A stretch of DNA of 64,000 bases, taken from NCBI RefSeq assembly GCF_012911975.1, contig NZ_SMDQ01000015.1:1-64000 (forward strand), read 5' to 3'. The position numbers and the translations under genes are program-made. Origin of the DNA: Nodosilinea sp. P-1105 (GTDB lineage Bacteria; Cyanobacteriota; Cyanobacteriia; Phormidesmidales; Phormidesmidaceae). The notes beneath the pieces are model-generated. The model was not told the origin of the DNA, made no database searches, and saw only the letters and a program-made list of their open reading frames with translations. The first letter of the stretch is position 1. The number at the start of each line of letters is the position of its first letter. Positions 42,026-52,803 of this stretch are shown here, in pieces.

Positions 42026-42589
42026 ATGAAAACAATTCCATTTGCTACCCTACCACTGGTTTTAGTCGGTTTAGCTGGCATGCCCCAGGGGTTAGTTAAC
42101 GCCCCCGTGGCCCAGGCCCAAGTGTTTGTGTCGGGGCCGGTGCAAGCGGTCAACCCCACCCAAGAAAAGTTGTTCCTCAACAACGATACAGTGGTCGAAC
42201 GATCGCTGACTGTTAGCAGCGCCACCACCATAAACGGTCGGTCAGTGCCCGCTGGGTCGGTGATTCGGGGCCAATTTGAGCCAGCTCCTGGTGGGCTACG
42301 CTATGTGGCCACCTCAGTTGAGGTGGGCAATCAGATTTATCCTCTACAAGCGACCTCTGACCTGCTCCATGATGTCAAAGACCCTCGGGAAACCACAGGC
42401 GGCGCGATCGCCCGAGATGCCGCCATTGGTGCCGCTGGCGGAGCAGCCCTAGGCGGTATTTTTGGCCGTCGGGTCAGCGTGGGCAGCATTGTTGGCGGTG
42501 CCGCCGCTGGAGCTGTCATCGGCAACACCACGGCCCAGCGAGTCGTGGTGATCGAGCCCAACCAGGCCATTACTTTGCACGTGCAATAA
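42026..42589 (+). CDS. exported glycine-zipper protein
   Basis: A 187-residue protein from the second ATG at 42026; an ATG at 42023 is also possible, with ACGAGG just upstream. The N-terminus (TIPFATLPLVLVGLAGMPQG) is a signal peptide. A small beta-rich domain follows (residues about 30-115: NDTVVERSLTVSSATTINGR). A glycine-zipper segment is at about 130-165: AAIGAAGGAALGGIFGRRV, SVGSIVGGAAAGAVIGNTTA. Such zippers can insert into membranes. The protein probably sits in the periplasm or outer membrane. I do not know its function. Confidence 0.75.
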   Translation: MKTIPFATLPLVLVGLAGMPQGLVNAPVAQAQVFVSGPVQAVNPTQEKLFLNNDTVVERSLTVSSATTINGRSVPAGSVIRGQFEPAPGGLRYVATSVEVGNQIYPLQATSDLLHDVKDPRETTGGAIARDAAIGAAGGAALGGIFGRRVSVGSIVGGAAAGAVIGNTTAQRVVVIEPNQAITLHVQ

Positions 42590-42637
42590 ATGGCGTATTC
42601 CTCAAGGCGGGAAGCTATGCCCGTAATAGAATTCAGG

Positions 42638-42684
42638 AGCTAGCAGTCAGAATATAAGAAGGGTTTGGATTCTGACTCCTAGCT
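42638..42684. repeat. 16-bp inverted repeat
   Basis: AGCTAGCAGTCAGAAT and ATTCTGACTCCTAGCT pair at 15 of 16 positions around a 15-bp loop, 48 bp after the glycine-zipper gene. It has no T-run, so it is a dispersed-palindrome type repeat rather than a standard terminator. Confidence 0.7.
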
Positions 42685-42741
42685 TCTGGCCTATCCAAAA
42701 TTTCCCGGCTTAAATGTGACGCACACTCCTTGAAGCATGCC

Positions 42742-42784
42742 AAAAAACAGGAGAGAATAGCAACTATGTCCATTCTCTCCCCTG
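42742..42784 (-). terminator. rho-independent terminator of prk
   Basis: On the minus strand CAGGGGAGAGAAT pairs with ATTCTCTCCTG and is followed by six Ts. It starts about 28 bp after the prk stop codon. Confidence 0.88.
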
Positions 42785-42812
42785 TAGACTAAGCCAAACT
42801 AGCGTCGGTGGC

Positions 42813-43817
42813 CTAAGCGTGGGTAGCCACTTCCATATTGGTCGCGGTTAGGCGCTCATAGGTGGCGCGCATCTTTAACCCCACCAGCACCTGGAATAGG
42901 CCGCTGCCATTGCCCGAGCCAGGATATTCCCGGTGCTTGAGTAGCAGCTCGGTCATTTCACCGTAGTACTTGGTAGAGGTATTGCTAAGGTGACTTTCGA
43001 TATAAATCATCTCTTCTAAACGATCAAACTGACCGTCCACCTCGAGTACAGAGACGTCATGGCCGTAGTAAGAGTCAGGGCCGTAGTGCATGCGAATGCC
43101 GGGGTAAGAACAGGTCAACTTGCGGCCACAGGGAATCCAGTCGATGGTTGACCCCTCGTCGAACAGATAAACTGGATCGAACCCGGCTATGCCTTCCCGT
43201 TGCATCAGCCGTACCCGCAGCACCTTTTTCTCTTCATCGTTGGGAATCAGCTGGGTGGGTAGAATCTGAATCACCACATCAGCGTACTGCTTCTGAATAT
43301 CAACGTACGCTTCAAAGTCGGGACGGCGGGCATTAATCGAGGCCAACACATCTTCGTAGCGGTGCCCCCGCTCAGCCATGTCTCGCTGGATTTTCCAGGC
43401 GATTTTTACCTCATCGCTGATATCGAGGTAAACGCTGAAGTCAATCAGCCCACGTACGCGCTCGTCATAAAGGGGATGGAGCCCTTCGATCACAACGATA
43501 CGGTTAGGGTCAACCCGCTCAGGCGGATCAAGTTCCCCAGTTTCGTGGTTGTAGATGGGCTTATCAATGCTTTTGCCTTCTTTCAGGGCTTTGATCTGCT
43601 CATACATCAGATCAAAGTTGTTAGCCTCGGGGTTGAGGGCTGTAACCCCGGCAGCTTTCCGCTGCTTGCGATCAAGGCTGTGATAGTCATCTAGGCAAAT
43701 AACCGTAATTAGCTCAGCGCCAAACAAATCACTCAGGCGCCGTAGAAAGGTAGATTTGCCGCATCCAGAATCCCCTGCGACACCGATTAGAACGACTTTG
43801 TCTGACTTGCTAATCAT
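42813..43817 (-). CDS. prk: phosphoribulokinase
   Basis: A 334-residue Calvin-cycle enzyme that phosphorylates ribulose 5-phosphate. The P-loop is IGVAGDSGCGKSTFLRRL. The redox-active pair Cys19 and Cys41 (VICLDDYHSL) allows oxidative inactivation and CP12/GAPDH complex formation. The C-terminal pair (DWIPCGRKLTCSYPG) is also present. VVIEGLHPLYDERVRG is the Walker-B region. The ATG at 43817 has GAGGGAA upstream. It is monocistronic, ends at a strong terminator, and faces away from petH across an 884-bp gap. Confidence 0.98.
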   Translation of the reverse strand: MISKSDKVVLIGVAGDSGCGKSTFLRRLSDLFGAELITVICLDDYHSLDRKQRKAAGVTALNPEANNFDLMYEQIKALKEGKSIDKPIYNHETGELDPPERVDPNRIVVIEGLHPLYDERVRGLIDFSVYLDISDEVKIAWKIQRDMAERGHRYEDVLASINARRPDFEAYVDIQKQYADVVIQILPTQLIPNDEEKKVLRVRLMQREGIAGFDPVYLFDEGSTIDWIPCGRKLTCSYPGIRMHYGPDSYYGHDVSVLEVDGQFDRLEEMIYIESHLSNTSTKYYGEMTELLLKHREYPGSGNGSGLFQVLVGLKMRATYERLTATNMEVATHA

Positions 43818-45928
<2,111 letters not shown>

Positions 45929-46169
45929 TGGTCTATCAAGTTAAAGGTGACAGGCTGAAAGGGAGCACGGCTCACGGTTTAAGGTCTACGGCTGGCCTTA
46001 AATCGCAGGTCGTAAATCATCAACCCCAGTTCGCAGAACCCGCCATTATCAGATTGTCTGGGCATTTCTGAGCATTAGTGGGAACTGCCTGAGAAGTCGC
46101 TTTGAGACGCCGCCAAGTCCAGCCATGGCCACGACCTAGGCTGGACCTTGACGTGAATAACGCTAGGCT

Positions 46170-46203
46170 ACAGGAAGGGCGAGTCGTCCTTCCTGTTTTG
46201 TTT
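46170..46203 (+). terminator. rho-independent terminator, likely of petH
   Basis: ACAGGAAGG and CCTTCCTGT pair across a 9-base loop, followed by TTTGTTT. It lies about 240 bp after petH and 90 bp before hom, on the same strand. Confidence 0.75.
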
Positions 46204-46292
46204 GGTGCCATTGCTGATACTAGCGATGGCACCACCGCCCACGAATCCCTTTACAATTGGGTCAGAAATGATGCGATTAGGACTTAAGACCG

Positions 46293-47627
46293 TTGGTGAT
46301 TAACGTTGGTTTACTGGGCTTAGGAACGGTAGGGTCGGGGACCGCCAAGATCTTGCTTGATCCGGCCCACCGTCATCCCTTGGTTAGCCGATTGGCCTTG
46401 GCGAAGGTGGGGGTACGCAGCTTAGATAAGCCCCGCCCAGTGGAGATTCCGACCGATTGCCTAACCACAGATTTAGAGAGCATCGTCAGCGATCCCGCCA
46501 TTGACATTGTGGTGGAGTTAATTGGTGGGCTAGAACCAGCCCGATCGCTGATTCTCAAAGCCATTAGCCACGGCAAGCATGTGGTTACCGCCAACAAAGC
46601 GGTAATTGCCCGCTACGGGGATGAGATTTTTACCGCGGCCAACGCCGCTGGGGTCTATGTCCTACTTGAGGCGGCAGTGGGGGGCGGTATTCCCGTGGTT
46701 CAACCCCTGAAACAAGCCCTGGGGGTGAATCACATCCAGGCGGTGACGGGCATTATCAACGGCACCACCAACTATATCCTCACCCGTATGCAGCGGGAGG
46801 GGGGGGATTTTGAGCCGATCTTGGCTGATGCCCAGCGCCTCGGCTATGCCGAAGCTGACCCCTCCGCTGATGTGGATGGCCTAGATGCGGCTGACAAGAT
46901 TGCGATTTTGGCCTCTCTGGCCTTTGGCGGCCGAATTAAGCTGTCGGAGGTCTACAGTGAGGGGATCCGCCATGTCACCGCTGCCGATATTACCTATGCC
47001 AACCGCCTCGGCTTTGTAATTAAGCTGTTGGCGATCGCCCGCCGCTGTTCTCCCGATCCTGAGGCGGCGTCGGGGGATGAACCAGTAGATGAGCTTCAAC
47101 TGCGGGTGCACCCTACCCTGGTACCAGAGGCGCACCCCCTGGCCACGGTTAACGACGTATACAACGCGATTTTGGTAGAAGGGGACCCAATTGGCCAGGT
47201 GATGTTCTTTGGTCCTGGGGCCGGGGAAGGCCCCACGGCCAGTGCCGTGGTATCAGACATTATCAATATTGCCGCCACCCTGATTTCCGGTCAGGGCACT
47301 ACAATTACCCCCCAAACCGCTAATCCGCTGTTGGCCTGCACCCACCAACACTATTGCAAAATCAGCCCCATGGCCGACCTGGTCAGTCGGTTTTATCTAC
47401 GGCTGCTGGCCGAAGACCAACCCGGGGTCATTGGCAAACTGGGGCTGTGTTTTGGCCGTCACCATGTCAGCCTGGAGTCGATTGTGCAAATTGGCATGCG
47501 GGATAACCGAGCTGAGATTGTGATTGTCAGCCATGAAGTGACGGAAGCCAACTTCCAAACCGCCCTGGATGAAATTCGCGAGTTCTCTGAGATCTATAGC
47601 GTTCCTAGTGTGCTGCGGGTGCTGTAG
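46293..47627 (+). CDS. hom: homoserine dehydrogenase
   Basis: A 444-residue enzyme reducing aspartate semialdehyde to homoserine for threonine, methionine and isoleucine synthesis. The N-terminal nucleotide fold is VGLLGLGTVGSGTAKILL. The catalytic domain contains HVVTANKAVIARYG, EAAVGGGIPVVQPLKQ and the signature YAEADPSADVDGLDAADKIA. The last 80 residues are an ACT domain (DQPGVIGKLGLCFGRHHVSL) for threonine feedback. It starts with TTG at 46293 or GTG at 46296, neither with a strong ribosome site. No aspartate kinase is fused or adjacent. Confidence 0.96.
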   Translation: MVINVGLLGLGTVGSGTAKILLDPAHRHPLVSRLALAKVGVRSLDKPRPVEIPTDCLTTDLESIVSDPAIDIVVELIGGLEPARSLILKAISHGKHVVTANKAVIARYGDEIFTAANAAGVYVLLEAAVGGGIPVVQPLKQALGVNHIQAVTGIINGTTNYILTRMQREGGDFEPILADAQRLGYAEADPSADVDGLDAADKIAILASLAFGGRIKLSEVYSEGIRHVTAADITYANRLGFVIKLLAIARRCSPDPEAASGDEPVDELQLRVHPTLVPEAHPLATVNDVYNAILVEGDPIGQVMFFGPGAGEGPTASAVVSDIINIAATLISGQGTTITPQTANPLLACTHQHYCKISPMADLVSRFYLRLLAEDQPGVIGKLGLCFGRHHVSLESIVQIGMRDNRAEIVIVSHEVTEANFQTALDEIREFSEIYSVPSVLRVL

Positions 47628-47868
47628 AGGATGTCGCGATCGCCCTTGTTGTCATAGCGGCCCACCCGCTTGTATCCCAGTACCTTGACGGATAGTGGGT
47701 CTATGGTTTTAAGTTCTGCTAAGGCAAGGGGGTAAACGATTGACCCTTGGCTCTATGTCATGCATGGCTTGTTGGTTGAGGACTACTGACCCACTCTACC
47801 CATGGGTAAAAGGGGGCCACGGTTGATGATCCCAGCTATCTGGCCAGCGCCATTGATGAGGCCAATCC

Positions 47869-48558
47869 ATGGAATGGATTTCAACTCGACCCATTGCCCA
47901 CCGGGGTCTACACCGGGGGGGCCAGGTGCCAGAGAATTCTTTGGCGGCGTTTCGGGCGGCGATCGCGGCTAATCATCCCATCGAGCTAGATGTGCAATTG
48001 CTGGCCGACGGGCACATAGCGGTGTTCCACGACCGCGATCTAAAGCGATTGACGGGCAAAAGGGGGCGGCTGGCGGGGCAAACCTTGCACAGTATCCAGC
48101 ACTTTCACCTTTTAGGCAGTGATCAAACGATTCCGGCCTTAGCGGATGTACTGGCTCTAGTGAATGGTCAAGTCCCCCTGCTGATTGAAATTAAAAATGA
48201 AAAAAAAGTCGGCCCAGCCGAACAGGCCTTGCTTAAAACCCTGACGGGCTACCAAGGTGACTTTGCGGTGCAGTCTTTCAACCCGCGATCGCTCCAGTGG
48301 TTTAAGCGCCAGGCGCCATCGGTGCTGCGGGGGCAACTGGCCAGCAAGCCCCAGCAGTTTCTGCGTAGCCACCTGCTCCTCACCTGGGCTAGCAAACCCC
48401 ACTTTATTGCCTATAACGTCAAAGCCCTGCCCAATCTGCCCACCACCCTGGCCCGTCACAGCTTTCATCTCCCCCTACTCGCCTGGACGGTCCGAACCAA
48501 AACTGACCAAATCAGGGCCAAGAAGTATGCTGACAACTACATCTTTGATCCGTTTTAA
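47869..48558 (+). CDS. glycerophosphodiester phosphodiesterase
   Basis: A 229-residue cytoplasmic GDPD (GlpQ/UgpQ-type) enzyme releasing glycerol 3-phosphate from phospholipid headgroup diesters. The catalytic pattern is complete: PIAHRGLHRGGQVPENSLAA (His, Arg, Glu-Asn), ELDVQLLADGHIAVFHD (metal-binding Glu and Asp, catalytic His) and LLIEIKNEK (metal Glu). There is no signal peptide, so it is the intracellular UgpQ type. It is convergent with the reductase gene; the two stops are 9 bp apart. Confidence 0.92.
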   Translation: MEWISTRPIAHRGLHRGGQVPENSLAAFRAAIAANHPIELDVQLLADGHIAVFHDRDLKRLTGKRGRLAGQTLHSIQHFHLLGSDQTIPALADVLALVNGQVPLLIEIKNEKKVGPAEQALLKTLTGYQGDFAVQSFNPRSLQWFKRQAPSVLRGQLASKPQQFLRSHLLLTWASKPHFIAYNVKALPNLPTTLARHSFHLPLLAWTVRTKTDQIRAKKYADNYIFDPF

Positions 48559-48567
48559 GAGATTCGT

Positions 48568-49689
48568 TTAAGACAACAGGCCACCGCTGAGACGCTTCAT
48601 CACCCGATTGGCGATGTCGACGTACTGTACTTCCCCCGCCAGAATCTGCCCCAGGCGCTGAGTCGCCGTAGGCCGCTTGATGCCCACTCGATAGCCAATG
48701 CCGGGCACCCGAAAAAACAGCCCCGAAATGCGCTTGGCCCATTGCATGTCGGCTCCCCAGGAGTCATGCATGGTGGCCGTATAGCCCGCCAAGGTGTCAC
48801 TCTGGCCCGTCAGGGCGGCGTGGATGGCGGCAGCAGCGTTCACCCCACTGATCATCCCAGGACGAATCCCCTCAGCACTGAGGGGGTCGACAATGGCGGC
48901 GGCTTCCCCCACCAGCACCGCCCGATGGGTATGGAGGGGATGGTTGCCGTCCCATAGTTTGAGCGGGTGGCTGTGGAGGTGGCCTTGCCCCTGGGACAGC
49001 CCAAAGGACTGACTGTACTGGTCGATGATTGAACTGATGTTTTTGGGGGATTTACCCAAAAAAGTGGCGGCCCCGATCGAGTAGCCCTGCTGCTTGGGGA
49101 AGTTCCACAGACAGCCCTGCTTCAGCAAGCCAAATTCAAAGTTAATGGCGCAGTCATCACTGACTGGGGTTGCCATTGCCACCTCCAGCACGCTGGCCGA
49201 TCGCAAGGGCACCGCCGGAAACCCCAACCACTCAGCCATCGGCCCCTGGGCCCCATCCGCCGCTACCACGTAAGCCGCGTCTAAGGAGCCGGTATCGGTG
49301 ATCACCTGCCAAACATCTCCTTTTGATTCAAGGCCAGTCACGGCGGTGCCTTGCTTCAGCACGGCCCCTTGCCCCCGGGCCTGCTGCACCAAAAACTGGT
49401 CAAACACCTGGCGCTGCACCATCCAGATTGGGTCGGTGGTGGTTAGGGCGGCTTCAATCGGGTCCCCCAGCTTCCAGGTATAGCGGACCCGGCGCATCTG
49501 GCGATCGATGGCGGGGGCAAAGTCAAAGTCAAAGTAAGCGGCCACACTGGGGGAAACTGCCCCGCTACAAGGCTTATAGCGAGGTAGGGAATCTTTTTCG
49601 ACGATTAAAACAGAGTGCCCACGCTTAGCCAGGTGATAGGCAGTGGATGCCCCGGCTGGCCCAGCGCCAACCACAATACAGTCGTACAT
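48568..49689 (-). CDS. geranylgeranyl reductase family flavoprotein
   Basis: A 373-residue FAD-dependent oxidoreductase of the ChlP/GGR family. The FAD motif is YDCIVVGAGPAGASTAYHLA, then VEKDSLPRYKPCSGAVSP with the conserved KPCSG/GG-type turn. The second FAD segment is VLVGEAAAIVDPLSAEGIRP. The family reduces isoprenoid double bonds. The length, shorter than the main phytyl-chain ChlP of about 406 residues, suggests a paralogue acting on another isoprenoid or quinone. The substrate is undetermined. Confidence 0.87.
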   Translation of the reverse strand: MYDCIVVGAGPAGASTAYHLAKRGHSVLIVEKDSLPRYKPCSGAVSPSVAAYFDFDFAPAIDRQMRRVRYTWKLGDPIEAALTTTDPIWMVQRQVFDQFLVQQARGQGAVLKQGTAVTGLESKGDVWQVITDTGSLDAAYVVAADGAQGPMAEWLGFPAVPLRSASVLEVAMATPVSDDCAINFEFGLLKQGCLWNFPKQQGYSIGAATFLGKSPKNISSIIDQYSQSFGLSQGQGHLHSHPLKLWDGNHPLHTHRAVLVGEAAAIVDPLSAEGIRPGMISGVNAAAAIHAALTGQSDTLAGYTATMHDSWGADMQWAKRISGLFFRVPGIGYRVGIKRPTATQRLGQILAGEVQYVDIANRVMKRLSGGLLS

Positions 49690-49755
49690 AGCTAGCAGAT
49701 GAAGGTAATGAAATCAGCTTTCCCTCTAGCATCTTGGCACACTATCGACGCTTGC

Positions 49756-50427
49756 CTATGGCCTCGGTGGGTGGGTTAGCCATTGGCGAAACTGACGGAT
49801 TAAGCTGTTTTCCCCTAACCCAGGCTGAATATCACGGTCGGGGAAGCGGAGGCTGACAAAGTGGGTGATATCGGTGGCGGTAATCGGGGAAAGCGCTAAG
49901 CTGCGATCGCGTTGTACATAGCCACCGTCGTTTAACCCATAGATCGTCAGGGTTTGCCCGTCATAACGCCAAATTTCAGGAATACCCAAGTCAGCATAGA
50001 TAGAAAATCGGTCCAGAGAACTACGGGTGATGTCAATCTCCACGGCTAAATCAGGGGGTGGAAACCGGCTCAGGTCCACCTGTTCAACATCCCGCACCCA
50101 AGCTTCATGTTGGATGTAATAGCACTGATCCGGCTCCAGACCTCGTTCCAAATCAGCGCGATCGCAGGTGCGTGATCCCAAACTGCGAATTTCTAAGCCT
50201 AGTTCCTCAGTTGCAGCCTCAATCAGCCGCCCCAGCAATTTTTTGTAGGTTTCATGGGGGTCTAGGGGCATGCGAATTTCGAGGGTGCCGCGATCATAGG
50301 TCAGACGCACCCTCGGATCTGAATCAAAATCTCGAATCAGCAGCTGGTAGGTTTGCCAGCTGATGTTTCTCAAAATGACCCGATCTGGACTTTGGATCAG
50401 GGTAGCTGCCATAGAGCTTCGGCCCAT
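49756..50427 (-). CDS. Uma2 family (DUF820) endonuclease-like protein
   Basis: A 223-residue member of the Uma2 family, a PD-(D/E)XK-fold group expanded in cyanobacteria. The active-site-like region reads FPPPDLAVEIDITRSSLDRF (Asp...Glu-x-Asp). YDRGTLEIRMPLDPHETYKK stands near the N-terminus. The start is the ATG at 50427, with 50412 as an alternative; upstream sequence to 50727 is not family-like. Lys is missing at the usual third position (EID rather than ExK), so catalysis is uncertain. It is divergent from a second Uma2 gene 175 bp away. A biological role is not established. Confidence 0.88.
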   Translation of the reverse strand: MGRSSMAATLIQSPDRVILRNISWQTYQLLIRDFDSDPRVRLTYDRGTLEIRMPLDPHETYKKLLGRLIEAATEELGLEIRSLGSRTCDRADLERGLEPDQCYYIQHEAWVRDVEQVDLSRFPPPDLAVEIDITRSSLDRFSIYADLGIPEIWRYDGQTLTIYGLNDGGYVQRDRSLALSPITATDITHFVSLRFPDRDIQPGLGENSLIRQFRQWLTHPPRP

Positions 50428-50601
50428 GAAGTCAGTTTCCCTTAGCTTAAACCATTGGACTGTCTCCCACCCACCTCCCCAACCCCCTAGCCACCGCAGC
50501 GACGTATCCTGATGGCTGCCGCGAACAATCGACTGGGGTATGGCATGAGTGTGGTTGTTCTTCGCTATGGTAAGAGCAGCCTGAGCATTGAGGCTTCTGT
50601 T

Positions 50602-51180
50602 ATGACACCCGCAACCAATCGCATTCGATGGACCACAGCAGATCTGGCGCTGTTTTCTGATGATGGCAAGCGCTACGAAATTATTGATGGAGAACTGATC
50701 GTGACCAGAGCGCCGCGATGGAGCCATCAGGAAGTGACTGGTCGAATCTTTGCTGCCCTGGATAACTGGTGCCAGGATACAGGGCTGGGGCGAGCGGCCA
50801 TTAATCCTGGCATTATTTTCACCGATGAAGATAACGTCATTCCTGACGTGGTGTGGGCCAGCAACGAGCGCCTAGACGTTCTAATGGATGAGGCTGAGCA
50901 CCTGACCGGGGCTCCTGAGCTGGTGGTAGAAGTGTTGTCTCCAGGGAAGAAAGACGAACAGCGCGATCGTCAGCTTAAACTCAAGTTGTATTCCCAGCAA
51001 GGGGTGCAGGAGTATTGGATTGTTGATCAGACTCTACGACAGGTACAGGTTTATCGTCGAGATTATGCTGTGCTGACCCTGGTGGTTACCCTGCAGGGGG
51101 CTGACAGCCTGACCTCACCGCTTCTACCTGATTTTGCCTGCCCCCTAAGGCGCATTTTCGGTCGGCAAGGAAGCCCATAA
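50602..51180 (+). CDS. Uma2 family (DUF820) endonuclease-like protein
   Basis: A 192-residue Uma2 protein from the ATG at 50602, with TTGAGG upstream. Typical segments are KRYEIIDGELIVTRAPRWSH, NVIPDVVWASNERL and ELVVEVLSPGKKDEQRDRQL (Asp...ValGluVal), then LYSQQGVQEYWIVDQTLRQV. It is of a different subgroup from its divergent neighbour, so the pair is not a recent tandem duplication. Uma2 genes are spread by transfer and transposition in cyanobacteria. No transposase is adjacent. Confidence 0.9.
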   Translation: MTPATNRIRWTTADLALFSDDGKRYEIIDGELIVTRAPRWSHQEVTGRIFAALDNWCQDTGLGRAAINPGIIFTDEDNVIPDVVWASNERLDVLMDEAEHLTGAPELVVEVLSPGKKDEQRDRQLKLKLYSQQGVQEYWIVDQTLRQVQVYRRDYAVLTLVVTLQGADSLTSPLLPDFACPLRRIFGRQGSP

Positions 51181-51636
51181 CGCACCAGCCTGGTAGTGTT
51201 CTGAACCCAAGTGAACGCGTCTACACCCCATCACCCACACACCTTCCCCACCCGTGGGTTACGGCGGCATTTGATTGGCCTGGCGATCGCCCCAACCCTG
51301 ACCGCCTAACCCACGCTACAGCCTCAACTCCATATCCTTGCCAGGGCGGACACACGGGTCGGCAGATGAAAAACGAAAAACGAAAATAGAAAAACGAAAA
51401 GGGGAGAACTCAAAGTTCAAAGTTCCTCTCGGGAAGCGGTGCATTGCGGGCCCAGGTTGACCGCCAATACCCAGGCCCCGACCGCTAATGCACCCTACGC
51501 TTTCAACAATTCAAAATCCAAAATTCAAAATCCAAAACCACCCCACCTTCCCCATTTCCCCACCTCCCCACCTCCCCACCTCCCCAACCCCCCCCCAGGG
51601 ATTGAATTTTCCTGGCAGACGGGTTAAGTAAACGGT
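51181..51636. other. low-complexity intergenic region before the metal transporter operon
   Basis: 456 bp without a gene. It contains an A-rich array of AAAAACG-type units (about 51365-51402), an AAATCCAAAATTC array (about 51508-51538) and a pyrimidine run built of CCCCACCT units (about 51560-51590) ending in nine Cs. Such arrays recur in filamentous cyanobacteria. The last lies about 40 bp before the next ATG. I saw no B12 riboswitch box or NikR-like dyad, but the regulatory site may be hidden. Confidence 0.6.
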
Positions 51637-52155
51637 ATGACCTATCGAACATTACCTCGACTAATCGCTGCTTTAGCAACAGGGGCCACCCTGGGTTGGG
51701 CAATGCCAACTCTGGCCCACGGTGTGGTTTTGGGCTACGAACCAGTCAATAGCGTAGAGATTCAGGCCCATTACGACACGGGCGAGCCGATGGCGGAAGC
51801 CCAAGTGGTGGTCTACGCCCCTGACGATCCCACTGAGCCCTGGATGCAGAGCACCACTGATGCGGATGGCCTGTTTACGTTTACCCCCGATACCTCCCAG
51901 CCCGGTAACTGGGAGGTGATGATTCGTCAGGCGGGCCACGGTGGCATCGTGACCGTGCCAGTGGCTGCCGCTAATGGCGAAGCGGTGGCTAGTAACGACT
52001 CTGGGGCTGATGACAATGGAACCGCCGTCGTTCAAAGGCAACCCGATACAACCTCGTCAGAAAATCTGTCGTCTGTGCAGCAGGGAATTGCCATTGGTGC
52101 GGTAATCTGGGGATTTATTGGCACAGCGTTGTTTTTTGTTAGGGGTAAGCGGTAG
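51637..52155 (+). CDS. NikL-like accessory subunit of an ECF nickel/cobalt transporter
   Basis: A 172-residue exported membrane protein. A signal peptide ends near MPTLAHGVVLGYEP, leaving His at or near the mature N-terminus. Residues about 30-105 are an Ig/carboxypeptidase-regulatory-like beta domain (VEIQAHYDTGEPMAEAQVVV, TDADGLFTFTPD). One C-terminal helix (GIAIGAVIWGFIGTALFFV) ends in RGKR. In metal ECF systems NikL or CbiN-type small proteins stand beside the M subunit, and this layout fits NikL, suggesting nickel. The stop shares a base with the GTG of the next gene. Confidence 0.72.
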   Translation: MTYRTLPRLIAALATGATLGWAMPTLAHGVVLGYEPVNSVEIQAHYDTGEPMAEAQVVVYAPDDPTEPWMQSTTDADGLFTFTPDTSQPGNWEVMIRQAGHGGIVTVPVAAANGEAVASNDSGADDNGTAVVQRQPDTTSSENLSSVQQGIAIGAVIWGFIGTALFFVRGKR

Positions 52156-52799
52156 TGCATATTCCAGATGGCCTGATTCCTGCTCAGGTCTGTGCCGCCG
52201 GATACGCCATCACCGGGCTAACCACCTGGTATTCGTTGCGGCAAATTAACCGTAAACCTGATCCCACCGCCGAAATCCCAAAGGCGTCTTTACTGACGGC
52301 GGCTTTTTTCGTGGCGTCATCGATTTATGTACCGGTGCCGCCAGTGAGTGTCCATTTGATTTTGAATGGGCTGCTGGGAGTGGTGCTAGGGTATTTTGCT
52401 TTTCCAGCGATTTTGATTGGCTTGTTTTTTCAAGCACTGATGCTTGGCCACGGGGGGCTGACTACCCTGGGGGTAAATGCGGCGATGATGGGAATCCCAG
52501 CCCTGGTGGCTTACCACCTGTTTAACCTGAGGCAGGGTTTGGGGCAGGTTTTACCTGACCGGGTTGCCCTGGGGGGGTTTGCCTTCTTAGGCGGAGCGGT
52601 GGGCCTGGGGTTGTCGACGTTAATTTTTTTGGTGCTGGTAATTACCACGATTCCCGCCGGGTTTGATGTGGACACGGAACGCCAGGTTGTGCTTACCCTC
52701 AGCCTGGCCCATGTTCCTTTGATGGCGATCGAGGGGGCGTTTACCGCCATGCTGGTGTTGTTTTTACATCGGGTGAAGCCTGAGCTGCTGGAGGGCTGA
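52155..52799 (+). CDS. cbiM: ECF transporter S component CbiM/NikM
   Basis: The 214-residue substrate-binding membrane subunit. The protein starts MHIPDGLIPAQ; in this family the N-terminal Met-His and further His residues bind the metal. This supports the GTG start at 52155, which overlaps the preceding stop. Other conserved segments are PPVSVHLILNGLLGVVLG and LMLGHGGLTTLGVNAAMMGI. Six or seven helices are visible. Nickel or cobalt cannot be told apart securely; the NikL-like partner favours nickel. Confidence 0.93.
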   Translation: MHIPDGLIPAQVCAAGYAITGLTTWYSLRQINRKPDPTAEIPKASLLTAAFFVASSIYVPVPPVSVHLILNGLLGVVLGYFAFPAILIGLFFQALMLGHGGLTTLGVNAAMMGIPALVAYHLFNLRQGLGQVLPDRVALGGFAFLGGAVGLGLSTLIFLVLVITTIPAGFDVDTERQVVLTLSLAHVPLMAIEGAFTAMLVLFLHRVKPELLEG

Positions 52800-52803
52800 C
52801 CCC

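Noticed and set aside
46102-46287. Small frame between petH and hom
   Set aside because: It crosses the petH terminator hairpin and has no ribosome site or similarity.
51181-51636. Cobalamin riboswitch before the metal transporter operon
   Set aside because: No B12-box-like core was seen; the region is mainly low-complexity arrays.
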